This document shows positions 33,536 to 41,577 of a stretch of DNA of 58,515 nt, one piece after another (within the stretch, counting starts at the first letter, position 1; each line of letters begins with the position of its first letter). Made by a program: the position numbers and the translations under genes. The stretch is taken from the NCBI GenBank assembly GCA_017616785.1, contig JAFZXK010000022.1, forward strand, positions 1-58,515, written 5' to 3'. The notes under the pieces were generated by a model, which saw nothing but the letters and a program-made list of their open reading frames with translations, was not told where the DNA came from and ran no database searches. The stretch comes from Alphaproteobacteria bacterium (lineage in GTDB: Bacteria > Pseudomonadota > Alphaproteobacteria > Rs-D84).

Positions 33536-35157
33536 TGTTCGAAGTAGGAAAGGATATTTTTAAGCATGGGTTTACGGGCGCCGGTGGTAATGCATCCGGA
33601 CATAGGCGTTTGCGTTTCGTTTATGGAATTTTCTTGATTGCTTTCGTTATTTTTGCGGGTCGAACATTTCAACTTGCAGGGAAAGGTTCGAACCGTGTGC
33701 GGCAAAGTATTGGCAAGGCAGATTGGATTGTCCGGCGTGCCGATATAATTGATAGAAACGGTGATATATTGGCGAAAAATTTAATGTCTTGTGATATATT
33801 CTTGACGCCGAAACAGGTAAAGAAAAAAGAAAAGGTCGCGGAATTTATTTATAAGTTATTACCAAATGAGTATTCAGAGCAAAATGTCTTTGATTTATTA
33901 AATGCCGCAAAGCGTGTGCGTATTAAAAAGATGGCCGATGAAACCATATGCAGAAAGGCGTTAAAGAATCGCTTTGATGGGCTAGAGGTTGTATCGGAAC
34001 AACGGCGTATATATCCCAAACATCGGTTGTTTTCGCATATTGTTGGTTTTGTTGGGCGGTCAAGCAAAGATGATTTGTTGATGGGGCGTGCCGGTGTCGA
34101 AAAAGAATTTGAAGATTATTTGGCGAATAATACGGCACCGTTACAGGTGTCACTTGATTCGCGTATTCAATCTGTGTTTTATGAACAACTTGCGCGGGCC
34201 GTCGGGCTGTATCAGGCCAAGGGTGCGATGGGAATGCTTATGAATTCGCGGACCGGTGAAATGATTGCGATGGTGTCGTTACCGGATTTTGACCCGGAAA
34301 ATTTATCAAAGGTTTCAATGTTCCCCCTCTTGGACGGCGTGTATGAATTTGGTTCGGTGTTCAAAGTGTTTAATACCGCGATGGCGATTGAAAATGGTAT
34401 TACCAAAGAATATCTTGTGACTAAACCGTATCCGATAAAAGATAAATTTAATCGTGTTGTTTACAGTATCAAAGATGTTAAAACCTTTAAGCCACCGCGT
34501 CCATATTTGGGTGTTGATGAAATAATGTTGCATTCGTGCAATGTCGGCAGTGCGCAGATAGCACACGATTTGCCATATGGCGCACAACAAGAATTCATGC
34601 ACAGAATTCATATGGATGAACCATTGCAACTTGATTTCGGACGTGCTGCAAAAACACTTATGCCGCGGCAATGGGGACCGACGGAACGCGCGACTGTTTC
34701 GATTGGACATGGAATTTCGGTTACGCCAATGCATGTTATGCTTGGGATAAATTCTATGACCAATGGTGGTATCTATATTTATCCGACCATACTTAAAAAA
34801 GAAATTGGTCCGATGATTGGTGAACGGGTTTTAGCGCCGGAAATATCAGAACGGTTGCGGACAATAATGTATCGTATTGCCGAAGAAACAACCGGACGTA
34901 ATGCGCGTGTCCAAGGAATCAAAATTGGTGGGAAAACGGGGACCGCGGAAAAACATGTGAACGGCAGGATAGAAACATCAAAGAATATGACGACCTTTGT
35001 TGGAGTGTTTCCGATTGATGCGCCGCAATACATAATAATGGTTACTTTGGATGAACCGCAACGGGCGCCCGGTGATTGGGGGCGGACCGCGGCATATAAT
35101 GCCGTGCCAACCGCGGGAAAAATTTTGGATGCGATACTGCCGTTGCTATTTGAATAA
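33535..35157 (+). CDS. ftsI: Septal peptidoglycan transpeptidase FtsI (PBP3)
   Basis: 540 residues. An N-terminal membrane anchor (about residues 24-42) precedes the pedestal domain and the transpeptidase domain. Class B motifs: SxxK in FGSVFKVFNTAMA, SxN in HSCNVGSAQ, and KTG in IGGKTGTAEKH. The ATG overlaps the ftsL stop by 1 base. It cross-links septal peptidoglycan with FtsW. A further promoter and recJ follow. Confidence 0.93.
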   Translation: MFEVGKDIFKHGFTGAGGNASGHRRLRFVYGIFLIAFVIFAGRTFQLAGKGSNRVRQSIGKADWIVRRADIIDRNGDILAKNLMSCDIFLTPKQVKKKEKVAEFIYKLLPNEYSEQNVFDLLNAAKRVRIKKMADETICRKALKNRFDGLEVVSEQRRIYPKHRLFSHIVGFVGRSSKDDLLMGRAGVEKEFEDYLANNTAPLQVSLDSRIQSVFYEQLARAVGLYQAKGAMGMLMNSRTGEMIAMVSLPDFDPENLSKVSMFPLLDGVYEFGSVFKVFNTAMAIENGITKEYLVTKPYPIKDKFNRVVYSIKDVKTFKPPRPYLGVDEIMLHSCNVGSAQIAHDLPYGAQQEFMHRIHMDEPLQLDFGRAAKTLMPRQWGPTERATVSIGHGISVTPMHVMLGINSMTNGGIYIYPTILKKEIGPMIGERVLAPEISERLRTIMYRIAEETTGRNARVQGIKIGGKTGTAEKHVNGRIETSKNMTTFVGVFPIDAPQYIIMVTLDEPQRAPGDWGRTAAYNAVPTAGKILDAILPLLFE

Positions 35158-35165
35158 ATTTAAGT

Positions 35166-35171
35166 TATAAT
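35166..35171 (+). promoter_or_regulatory. Possible -10 box of recJ
   Basis: TATAAT 30 bases upstream of the recJ start, 8 bases past the ftsI stop. No good -35 lies at the right distance. Confidence 0.35.
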
Positions 35172-35200
35172 ACTCCTGATAATAAAAAAAGAGTATAAAG

Positions 35201-36949
35201 TTGAAAACCATAGTTGAAAAATCCATGCTGGGGCGGGCATGGGTTGCGTCTGATTGTAGTGATACAGTTGATACTGATAATTTGATGCGATGTGTGTTGC
35301 GCAATCGTGGCGTTGATGATGCGGATATGGAAAAATTCCTTAACCCGTCGATTCACGAATATATGCCAGACCCCTTTGTTTTGCGTGATTGTGAAAAGGC
35401 CGTCGATATTATTTCCGATGCAATTTTGAAAAATGAAAAAATTGCCGTGTATGGTGATTACGATGTCGACGGTGTTACATCAACCGCGATATTTATAAAA
35501 TACCTGCGGGCGGTTGGTGCGGATGTTATTTGGCATTTGCCAACGCGTGAAGGCGAAGGGTATGGTCTGAATTCCGACGCGGTGCGCGATTTGTATGACC
35601 AAGGGGCCAAGGTTTTGATAACCGTTGACTGTGGAATTAGTGGCGGCACAGAGGTTGATGTTGCAAAATCACTTGGTATGCGTGTTGTTATAACCGACCA
35701 CCATTCGCCCGATGCGGTTATTCCGGCGGCGGACGCGGTTGTAAATCCAAAGCGTGCGGATGATGATTCGGGTTTAACTTACCTTGCGGGGGTGGGGGTT
35801 GCGTTTTTGGTGTTGGTTGCATTGAACCGAAAATTGAAATCGGTTGGTTCGCCGGATTTGTTGGAAAAAATAAGTTCTGTGAATCTTATGGAATTTCTTG
35901 ATTGTGTGGCACTTGGAACTATTTGTGATACGATGGCACTGGTTGGGCTAAATCGTGCATTTGTTGCAACTGGGTTAAAAGTTTTGTCTTTGCGACAAAA
36001 TGTCGGGTTAAAGGCGTTGATGCAAATTGCCAAGGTTGACAAGGTTTCTGTATATACCGCCGGGTTTGTGTTGGGACCGCGATTGAATGCCGCCGGGCGA
36101 TTGGATTCGGCGAATCCGGCGTTGGATTTGTTGCTGACCGATAATCCGTTGATTGCGCATGATTTGGCGATGAAACTTGATGGGTTAAATCAGGAAAGAA
36201 TCGGAATTCAAAATGCCATTATGGACCAAGCAACCGAACTTGCAAACCAATGTTGCGCGCGCGGTCGGTGCAGTTTATTTATATGTGGTGATAACTGGCA
36301 TGGTGGTGTTATGGGTATTATCGCCGGTCGCATAAAGGATAGGTATAATTTGCCGACTTGTGTTGCGACGCGTGTTGATGGGGTCATAAATGGCTCGGGT
36401 CGTTCGATTGCGACAATCAATTTGGGCGCGATTATTCACGATGCACTTTCGCGCGGTCTTGTTACCGAAGGTGGGGGGCATGCGGCGGCGGCGGGATTTT
36501 CTTTGCCGGTGGAACGCGAAGCCGAATTTTGTGAGTTTTTGGAACAATCTGTGTTGGAACAACTAAATGGGAAAAAACCGAATTGCGATGTGTTGGTTGA
36601 TGCCGAAATGGACGCTGCGGGGGCAACAATGCAACTTGTTCGGAAATTGCAAAAACTTGAACCGTTTGGTCAGGGAAACCCAGAACCAATTTTGGCGTTG
36701 CGTGGTGCGGTTTTGAATTATGCAAGTGTTATGGGACGCGGCGGAACACATTTGCGTGGGTGCTTTCGAACATCGACCGGGGGGCGGCTTGATTTTGTGG
36801 GGTTTAATTTGGTTGGTACGCCGGTTGGTGATTTTTTACTGGACGATGCGAACATAAATACTAAAATAATGGTGTTGGGGCGACTTTGTGAGAATTCTTA
36901 TAATGGTCGCATAAGTGCACAATTTGTATTGGAAGATATTGCGTTATGA
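35201..36949 (+). CDS. recJ: Single-stranded-DNA exonuclease RecJ
   Basis: 582 residues. A 5'-3' exonuclease of the DHH superfamily used in recombination and repair. Motifs: YGDYDVDGVTSTAIF (motif I, D-x-D), TVDCGISGG, VITDHHSPD (DHH), NGSGRS, and the DHHA1 GGHAAAAGF. The frame starts with TTG at 35201 (AAAGAG upstream); ATG at 35225 (MLGRAW) is an alternative and gives a start close to the family's. The stop overlaps the next ATG. Confidence 0.94.
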   Translation: MKTIVEKSMLGRAWVASDCSDTVDTDNLMRCVLRNRGVDDADMEKFLNPSIHEYMPDPFVLRDCEKAVDIISDAILKNEKIAVYGDYDVDGVTSTAIFIKYLRAVGADVIWHLPTREGEGYGLNSDAVRDLYDQGAKVLITVDCGISGGTEVDVAKSLGMRVVITDHHSPDAVIPAADAVVNPKRADDDSGLTYLAGVGVAFLVLVALNRKLKSVGSPDLLEKISSVNLMEFLDCVALGTICDTMALVGLNRAFVATGLKVLSLRQNVGLKALMQIAKVDKVSVYTAGFVLGPRLNAAGRLDSANPALDLLLTDNPLIAHDLAMKLDGLNQERIGIQNAIMDQATELANQCCARGRCSLFICGDNWHGGVMGIIAGRIKDRYNLPTCVATRVDGVINGSGRSIATINLGAIIHDALSRGLVTEGGGHAAAAGFSLPVEREAEFCEFLEQSVLEQLNGKKPNCDVLVDAEMDAAGATMQLVRKLQKLEPFGQGNPEPILALRGAVLNYASVMGRGGTHLRGCFRTSTGGRLDFVGFNLVGTPVGDFLLDDANINTKIMVLGRLCENSYNGRISAQFVLEDIAL

Positions 36950-37911
36950 TAACACAAGAACAGTTAGATATTTTTGATGAAAAAATTCGCGGTGCGAATT
37001 CGATATTTTTATTTGCGCATAAAAATCCTGATGGTGATGCGATGTGTTCGGTGTTGTCACTTGCGCGGTTGATAGAATTGAACTATGGCAAAGATGTCAC
37101 ATGTGTTTATGATGGAAATATCCCGGATAACCTGGATGATGCGCCGTTGCGCAAACGGTTGCGGTTCTTTGAAAAGATTGAAGAAGACACGCCGGTTGAT
37201 GTCGCGATTGTTATGGACTATGGCATTGCGCGTAACATTGGTGGACCGATGAAGTTTATGGAACGCGCAAAATTTGTTATTGAAATTGACCATCATCAAA
37301 GTCATGAAAAGGTCGGCGATTTGTGCATATATGATGCGGACGCCGCCGCCACCGCCGAAATTGTATATGAATTTATGAGGCGCGCGGGTTGGGAAATGGA
37401 TTTTGTGATTGGGCGGTTGTTTATGACCGCGATTATCACTGATACCGGGTGTTTCAAATATGAAAAAAATGGTAACGCATTGCGTATTGCGGCGGATTTG
37501 GTTGATTCTGGGGTTGAAATACAGCGCATAATTAGTGGACTGAACAATAAACCGCGTAAAACAATTGTGACCGAGGCCGCGTCTGTCAGCGCGACTGAAT
37601 TTTATTTCAAGAATCGGTTGGCACTTGCGATAATCGATAACAAACAATACAAAAATATCGATGGACGTGGCGAAACGGTTTTGAACTTGCTTGCCCAGAT
37701 GCATGGTGTTGAATATATGGTTTTGCTAAAAGAACAAAAGCCCGACCAAATCGGAATTTCTTTGCGTGGACGCGGTCGCCCGGTGAATATGATTGCTGCG
37801 GCGCTTGGTGGCGGTGGACACGAATTTGCCGCGGGTGCTGTCGTGCATGACAGTTTGGAAAATGTTAAAAAGAAAGTTTTAGATTTGTTTGCCAAGGAGG
37901 TAAGAAAATGA
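36946..37911 (+). CDS. nrnA: DHH/DHHA1 phosphoesterase, NrnA-like
   Basis: 321 residues. NrnA-type enzymes degrade nanoRNA and may dephosphorylate pAp. Motifs: FAHKNPDGDAM (motif I), VMDYGIA, IEIDHHQSHEK (DHH), ITDTGCFKY, and the DHHA1 end GGGGHEFAAG. The ATGA overlap with recJ and the 4-base overlap with lolA show tight cotranscription. NrnA versus another DHH enzyme cannot be distinguished by eye. Confidence 0.88.
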   Translation: MITQEQLDIFDEKIRGANSIFLFAHKNPDGDAMCSVLSLARLIELNYGKDVTCVYDGNIPDNLDDAPLRKRLRFFEKIEEDTPVDVAIVMDYGIARNIGGPMKFMERAKFVIEIDHHQSHEKVGDLCIYDADAAATAEIVYEFMRRAGWEMDFVIGRLFMTAIITDTGCFKYEKNGNALRIAADLVDSGVEIQRIISGLNNKPRKTIVTEAASVSATEFYFKNRLALAIIDNKQYKNIDGRGETVLNLLAQMHGVEYMVLLKEQKPDQIGISLRGRGRPVNMIAAALGGGGHEFAAGAVVHDSLENVKKKVLDLFAKEVRK

Positions 37912-38519
37912 AAAAAATTTTTCTGATGGTGTTGGTGTTGTTGCCGTTTAATGTTTTTGCGGCGGTTGATGCTGCGGTTGTTGCGCGTGCTGAAAAATAT
38001 CTTAACGCGGTTACCGGTATTACGGGTGATTTTGTTCAGATGAATAATGGCAAGCAAGAGCAGGGGACTTTTTCATTATTACGGCCGGGGCGTGTTCGTC
38101 TTGATTACAAAAATTTGCCGATACAATTGATGGCAGATGGTTCGGATTTATATTTCTATGATGCGTCGTTGGACCAGATTACGACCGTTCCACTTGCCAG
38201 TACGCCCGCCGGAATTTTGGTGCGCAAAAAAATAGATTTGCAAAATGCCGATATTAATGTTGTGGATACTACCGAAGGTGCAAATACATTTGCATTGAAA
38301 ATGAACCTGCGTGGCCAGGAAGGTTTGGGCAATATGACAATTGTGTTTGATAAAAAGCCGGCTGCATTGAATTCTTGGACGATTGTCGATGCGGTTGGAA
38401 ACAAAACGGATGTGGTGTTTCAAAACCTGAAAACCAAGACAGATTTCGGTAAAAATTATTTTCAAATTCAACGCCATAAAACGGTTAGTACCAGTGGCGG
38501 TGATGATTTCTATGATTAA
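37908..38519 (+). CDS. lolA: Outer-membrane lipoprotein carrier LolA
   Basis: 203 residues with signal peptide (cleaved after FAA near residue 18). The LolA fold is marked by YLNAVTGITGDFVQ, QEQGTFSLLRPGRVRLDYK and TPAGILVRKK. LolA shuttles lipoproteins across the periplasm. Overlaps the nrnA stop by 4 bases (ATGA) and follows GGAGG. tatB starts 2 bases after its stop. Confidence 0.9.
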   Translation: MKKIFLMVLVLLPFNVFAAVDAAVVARAEKYLNAVTGITGDFVQMNNGKQEQGTFSLLRPGRVRLDYKNLPIQLMADGSDLYFYDASLDQITTVPLASTPAGILVRKKIDLQNADINVVDTTEGANTFALKMNLRGQEGLGNMTIVFDKKPAALNSWTIVDAVGNKTDVVFQNLKTKTDFGKNYFQIQRHKTVSTSGGDDFYD

Positions 38520-38521
38520 AA

Positions 38522-38791
38522 ATGTTTGGAATAAGTTGGGCTGAATTTATCGTAATTTTGTTGGTTGCCATTTTGGTGATACCGGCGCGGTATTGGCCCG
38601 ATGTTGCGCGTGCGTTGGCGCGTGTGGTAAAATTTATTCGCGGCATTATTTGGAAAATTACGGACGCATCTGAAAAAATCAAAGAACAAATTGAATTGGA
38701 ACAACCGATAACCGATATTGTGAATACAACGACCAAGGATGTGTTGGATACCATTTCGGTAAAACGCAAAAAACGAAAGACGACCAAATGA
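38522..38791 (+). CDS. tatB: Sec-independent translocase subunit TatB
   Basis: 89 residues. MFGISWAEFIVILLVAILVI (residues 1-20) is the typical TatB start with an acidic Glu in the membrane helix, followed by an amphipathic helix (PARYWPDVARALARVVKFIR) and a charged tail. It overlaps tatC by 4 bases. TatBC form the signal-peptide receptor. Confidence 0.93.
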   Translation: MFGISWAEFIVILLVAILVIPARYWPDVARALARVVKFIRGIIWKITDASEKIKEQIELEQPITDIVNTTTKDVLDTISVKRKKRKTTK

Positions 38792-39492
38792 AGAAAATGA
38801 CAATCATGCAACATTTTGCCGAACTGCGTCGCCGCGTGTTGTGGACAGTGGCGTTTTTTGTTGCCGCCTTTGTCGGTGGTTGGTTTGTCGCGCCGTATGT
38901 GCAAAGTTTTTTAACCGCGCCATTGTTGGCGGTGTGGGATGATGCGCAAATGCTCTATACGGGAATAACCGACGGGTTGATGGTGCAACTTTCCGTTGCG
39001 TTGTTGGTTGCGATTATGGTAACGACACCATTTGCACTGTATCAAATATGGCGGTATGTCGCGCCGGGGTTACATAAAAATGAACGGCGATTTGTGATTT
39101 TTATTTTTGTGTTTTCGCCGTTGCTGTTTGTGATGGGTGTCGCGTTTGCGTTTTATATGCTGTTCCCATTTGTGTTTAGGTTTTTTATCGAACTAAACGA
39201 ATCGGCGCCGGTGCCCGCGGTAATAATGCCGGCGGTGCGGGACTATATGACATTTGCAATTGGGTTATTAAAGGTTTTTGGAATCGCATTTCAATTACCA
39301 CTTGTTTTGATTTTATTGAACAGGGCGGGCGTATTGCCGCGCGTGCGCGTTGTCGCAATGCGGCGATATGCTATAATCTTTATTGTGATTGCGGCGGCGA
39401 TTTTAACACCGCCCGATATAGTTTCACAAATCTTGCTTGCCGTGCCAATGCTGGCATTGTTTGAAGTTAGTATTTTGTTTATGAAGAAATAA
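38788..39492 (+). CDS. tatC: Twin-arginine translocase subunit TatC
   Basis: 234 residues with six membrane spans. Family motifs include MQHFAELRRRVLW at the start and ALYQIWRYVAPGLHKNERR in the first periplasmic-to-cytoplasmic connection. TatC recognises the twin-arginine signal. The TAA stop is also the first bases of the repeat that follows. No second tatA is next to it. Confidence 0.96.
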   Translation: MKKMTIMQHFAELRRRVLWTVAFFVAAFVGGWFVAPYVQSFLTAPLLAVWDDAQMLYTGITDGLMVQLSVALLVAIMVTTPFALYQIWRYVAPGLHKNERRFVIFIFVFSPLLFVMGVAFAFYMLFPFVFRFFIELNESAPVPAVIMPAVRDYMTFAIGLLKVFGIAFQLPLVLILLNRAGVLPRVRVVAMRRYAIIFIVIAAAILTPPDIVSQILLAVPMLALFEVSILFMKK

Positions 39493-39670
39493 GTGTAAGT
39501 GGGTAGTGTAAGTGATTAGCGAAACGGCGCTTAATGCGCCGTTTTTTGCGACACCCCGCCCGCTTTCGGTACGCTACAGCGAGGCACCCCTCTAGCCAGA
39601 GGGGAACTTGATTCCAGAGTACGAAGTTCTCCTCTGGCCAGAGGAGTACGGCGAAGCCGGGAGGTGTCGC
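39490..39670 (+). repeat. AGTG-type repeat with composite palindromes after tatC
   Basis: TAAGTGTAAGTGGGTAGTG begins with the tatC stop (39490). After an embedded terminator come GCGACACCCCGCCCG (from 39548) and GGCACCCCTCTAGCCAGAGG, as in the 18249 repeat, then a second CTCTGGCCAGAGG. The outer ends GCGACACC and GGTGTCGC (39663-39670) are inverted, so this is a second palindromic module inserted in the AGTG repeat. Confidence 0.75.
39522..39547 (+). terminator. Terminator of tatC
   Basis: AAACGGCGC, loop TTAAT, GCGCCGTTTTTT, with a long T run. Confidence 0.85.
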
Positions 39671-39680
39671 TTTTGTTCGC

Positions 39681-39709
39681 TTGCAACGGTTGTTGTTTTA
39701 TGATAAAAT
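39681..39709 (+). promoter_or_regulatory. Promoter of the second structured RNA
   Basis: TTGCAA (39681-39686), 17-base spacer, TAAAAT (39704-39709). Expected start near 39716, just before the first hairpin. Confidence 0.65.
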
Positions 39710-39715
39710 GTGTAT

Positions 39716-39911
39716 CGATATGGCGGGTTGCCATGTCTGGGCATAGAAACCCATGTCAAGCGTCCTGAGTTTTAGGGACGATAAAGAAAACCACCAACCA
39801 GAGGGTTGGGGTGTTGCGAATATATTGAATAAGCAACGCAATTCTTGACATTGTTTCTAAGCCCCAATCCACACTGTGGCATTTGTCATCGTGTGAATTT
39901 GAAACTGGGGA
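39716..39911 (+). ncRNA. Second copy of the riboswitch-like structured RNA
   Basis: Same architecture as 16933-17118 with largely different bases. 5' hairpin TGGC/GCCA (39721-39733); basal stem GGGC-A-TAGAAAC (39739-39750) with GTTTCTA-A-GCCC (39853-39864) and ATGTCAAG (39753-39760) with CTTGACAT (39844-39851); inside, CGTCC/GGACG (39761-39780), CCAACC/GGTTGG (39794-39809) and GTTGC/GCAAC (39813-39837) around AATA...AATAA. CCCCAATCC (39862-39870) can pair with GGTTGGGG (39804-39811). CCCCA/TGGGG (39862-39910) could mask GGGG before the 10-codon frame at 39916. There is no T run, so control would not be by classical termination. Confidence 0.6.
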
Positions 39912-40030
39912 AAAAATGATTGTCATTGCGGGCCCCGACCCGCAATAGGGAAGACATGAAAGCCCTATGGCGGACCAAGCCCGCCATGACAAAAAAGAAA
40001 TGGTTGTCATTCTGAACTTATTTCAGGACC
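39912..40030. repeat. GTCAT-type intergenic palindromes
   Basis: ATTGCGGG/CCCGCAAT (39925-39946) and ATGGCGG/CCGCCAT (about 39967-39988), then GTCATTCTGAACTTATTTCAGGA-like sequence near 40007. This family (GTCATTGCGAGG... and GTCATTCTGAA...) is common in Rickettsiales and related alphaproteobacteria. It separates the structured RNA from the first downstream gene. Confidence 0.6.
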
Positions 40031-40054
40031 GCCATGACAAAAAATTTGGGAAAA

Positions 40055-40363
40055 ATGAAACGATATATTTTATTATTTTTAATACTTTTTATTCCGCAAA
40101 TTGTGCGGGCGGATGATGTTGGTGTTAATGATGCCGATATGCAACGCGCGATGCAAATTTCAAAACTGAAACGTGAAATATCCGAATTGGAAATTCAATT
40201 ATCGGAATGCAGGCGAAAAAATAAAAACTGGAAAACGGCGACATGGATTGGTGCGGCGGGAACCGTTGCAACCGGTACCGCGGCAATAGTGCAGGGCGTA
40301 AAGTTAAATAACCTTAAAAAAGAAAAATCAAAACCAACCGAAGGGACGAAAGATGAAAAGTAA
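40055..40363 (+). CDS. Small secreted protein with coiled-coil and hydrophobic C-terminal segment
   Basis: 102 residues. Signal peptide (KRYILLFLILFIPQIVRA), a charged coiled coil (residues 25-55, SKLKREISELEIQLSEC), then a Gly/Ala/Thr-rich hydrophobic segment (about 60-80) and a basic tail. The neighbouring protein at 40353 has the same layout, so they are paralogues. Start at 40055 follows GGGAAAA; an in-frame ATG at 40034 lies inside a repeat. No family recognised; no membrane role proven. Confidence 0.65.
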   Translation: MKRYILLFLILFIPQIVRADDVGVNDADMQRAMQISKLKREISELEIQLSECRRKNKNWKTATWIGAAGTVATGTAAIVQGVKLNNLKKEKSKPTEGTKDEK

Positions 40364-40781
40364 AATAATACTTTTGGTTGGAATGTTTGCGTGCGTTTCC
40401 GCGTATGGTGAAACGGACTATATCGATATGCAAATACAGGAATTGGAACAACGTCGCGATGAATTGAAAAAGCAAATTGCGGAATGTGAACAAAACACGC
40501 GCGGTTACAAAATTGCGGGCATTGCAACACTTGGTGCGACCGGTGTTGGTGTTGTTGGGAATATCGCACTGCATAATGAAATAAAAAAAATCGAACAATC
40601 AAAATCCGGTGGTGGATACAGTGGCGGTGGTGCGGGCGGTGGTATGAAAGCGGAAGATACATGTGCATCTGACCCGATTTGTTCGTGGGAACGGCAGTGT
40701 GAAATGACGAACTATAAAGTAAAAAATTGTGATCATGATACGGATTGTTGTGCAGCGGACGGTTGTCCGTGCGAGAAGTAA
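40353..40781 (+). CDS. Small secreted protein, Cys-rich C terminus
   Basis: 142 residues. Signal peptide (cut near AYGET), coiled coil (residues 22-50, MQIQELEQRRDELKKQIAEC), a hydrophobic glycine-rich segment (IAGIATLGATGVGVVGNIA), a Gly/Ser stretch and a Cys-rich end with nine cysteines (CASDPICSWERQC and CDHDTDCCAADGCPCEK). Overlaps the preceding gene by 11 bases. The disulphide-rich tail resembles the tail of the protein at 17142 in style only. Confidence 0.7.
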   Translation: MKSKIILLVGMFACVSAYGETDYIDMQIQELEQRRDELKKQIAECEQNTRGYKIAGIATLGATGVGVVGNIALHNEIKKIEQSKSGGGYSGGGAGGGMKAEDTCASDPICSWERQCEMTNYKVKNCDHDTDCCAADGCPCEK

Positions 40782-40823
40782 AGTGTTTCGATAAACAAAC
40801 AACAAAAACCAAAAGGAGAAAAA

Positions 40824-41495
40824 ATGAAAAAAACTTTGTTGTCAGTTGTCGCCGGTTTGGCGGTTATAGGGAGTGCGGTTGCTGTTCCAAGTTTGGATAG
40901 GCAACGTGAAAATTGCGAAAGCGATAGTGGGTTTGTGTGGGTCGAAAGGACCAAAACTTGTGTGCCTGTCAATCCATGTGTTTCGGATGATCCTGAGATA
41001 AAGCGTGTATATTGTGATGATATTACTTTTGCAGATACCAGTCTTAGTTATGGTTCTGCTATTCAGGTTTTAGAAATCCCAAGTCTTTATGAGATGTGTT
41101 TAGGAAGTTATAGCGGTGGTGTCGCAACTATAAATGTAAAATATCCTTGGGCGTCGAAACCTAATTACTTGGCAAAACAAGATGTTGCAGAGGGTACTTA
41201 TAAAGTGTACAAGTTCGCAGACGCATGGCTTGATAGGTCATCGGCTTTTGAATTCTTGAATGCAATTTGTAACGGAATTAGTGGTGCAGGTGGCACATGG
41301 GGAACGACATATTATAACAAAGATGGTTTTGCATCAATTACTTGTTCGTCAGATTGCCAGGGCGTTTATAAATTGCTCAAAGATACTACTGATTTTATGT
41401 TTGATTTTGATATAAATTATGAGAATAACAGTATTACGATTTCTTTCAAATCAGAGCAAGCATGTTATTCGTATGATGATTGTATAAAAAAATAA
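40824..41495 (+). CDS. Secreted protein with NC-x-GFVW-x-CVPVNPC motif
   Basis: 223 residues. Signal peptide AVVAGLAVIGSAVA-type (cleavage near residue 20). Right after it: RENCESDSGFVWVERTKTC, then VPVNPC, a six-cysteine-like head. Further cysteine pairs occur at ICNGI, CSSDC and ACYSYDDC. No family recognised. AAAAGGAGAAAAA precedes the ATG, and a terminator follows, so it closes the three-gene unit begun by the structured RNA. Confidence 0.75.
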   Translation: MKKTLLSVVAGLAVIGSAVAVPSLDRQRENCESDSGFVWVERTKTCVPVNPCVSDDPEIKRVYCDDITFADTSLSYGSAIQVLEIPSLYEMCLGSYSGGVATINVKYPWASKPNYLAKQDVAEGTYKVYKFADAWLDRSSAFEFLNAICNGISGAGGTWGTTYYNKDGFASITCSSDCQGVYKLLKDTTDFMFDFDINYENNSITISFKSEQACYSYDDCIKK

Positions 41496-41515
41496 TTTAA
41501 TGTGCATTTGTTTTT

Positions 41516-41541
41516 CCCCACCTAATCGGGTGGGGTTTTGT
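41516..41541 (+). terminator. Terminator after the secreted-protein cluster
   Basis: CCCCACC, loop TAATCG, GGTGGGG, T4-G-T4. Confidence 0.85.
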
Positions 41542-41542
41542 T

Positions 41543-41571
41543 TTGGAATAGCATATTTTTTGTGATATAAT
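41543..41571 (+). promoter_or_regulatory. Promoter of the NlpD-like gene (leaderless)
   Basis: TTGGAA (41543-41548), 17-base spacer ending TGTGA, TATAAT (41566-41571). The ATG at 41578 is at the predicted +1 and lacks a ribosome binding site. Confidence 0.65.
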
Positions 41572-41577
41572 TGTTGT

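Noticed and set aside
39916..39948. Ten-codon frame MIVIAGPDPQ as a leader peptide
   Set aside because: It lies in a GTCATTGCGGG palindrome repeat and has no biased codons; probably accidental.
40195..40812. Long minus-strand frame (about 205 codons) opposite the small secreted genes
   Set aside because: Its His/Arg/Phe-rich product is the complement of Lys/Glu-rich coding sequence; no ribosome binding site or domain.
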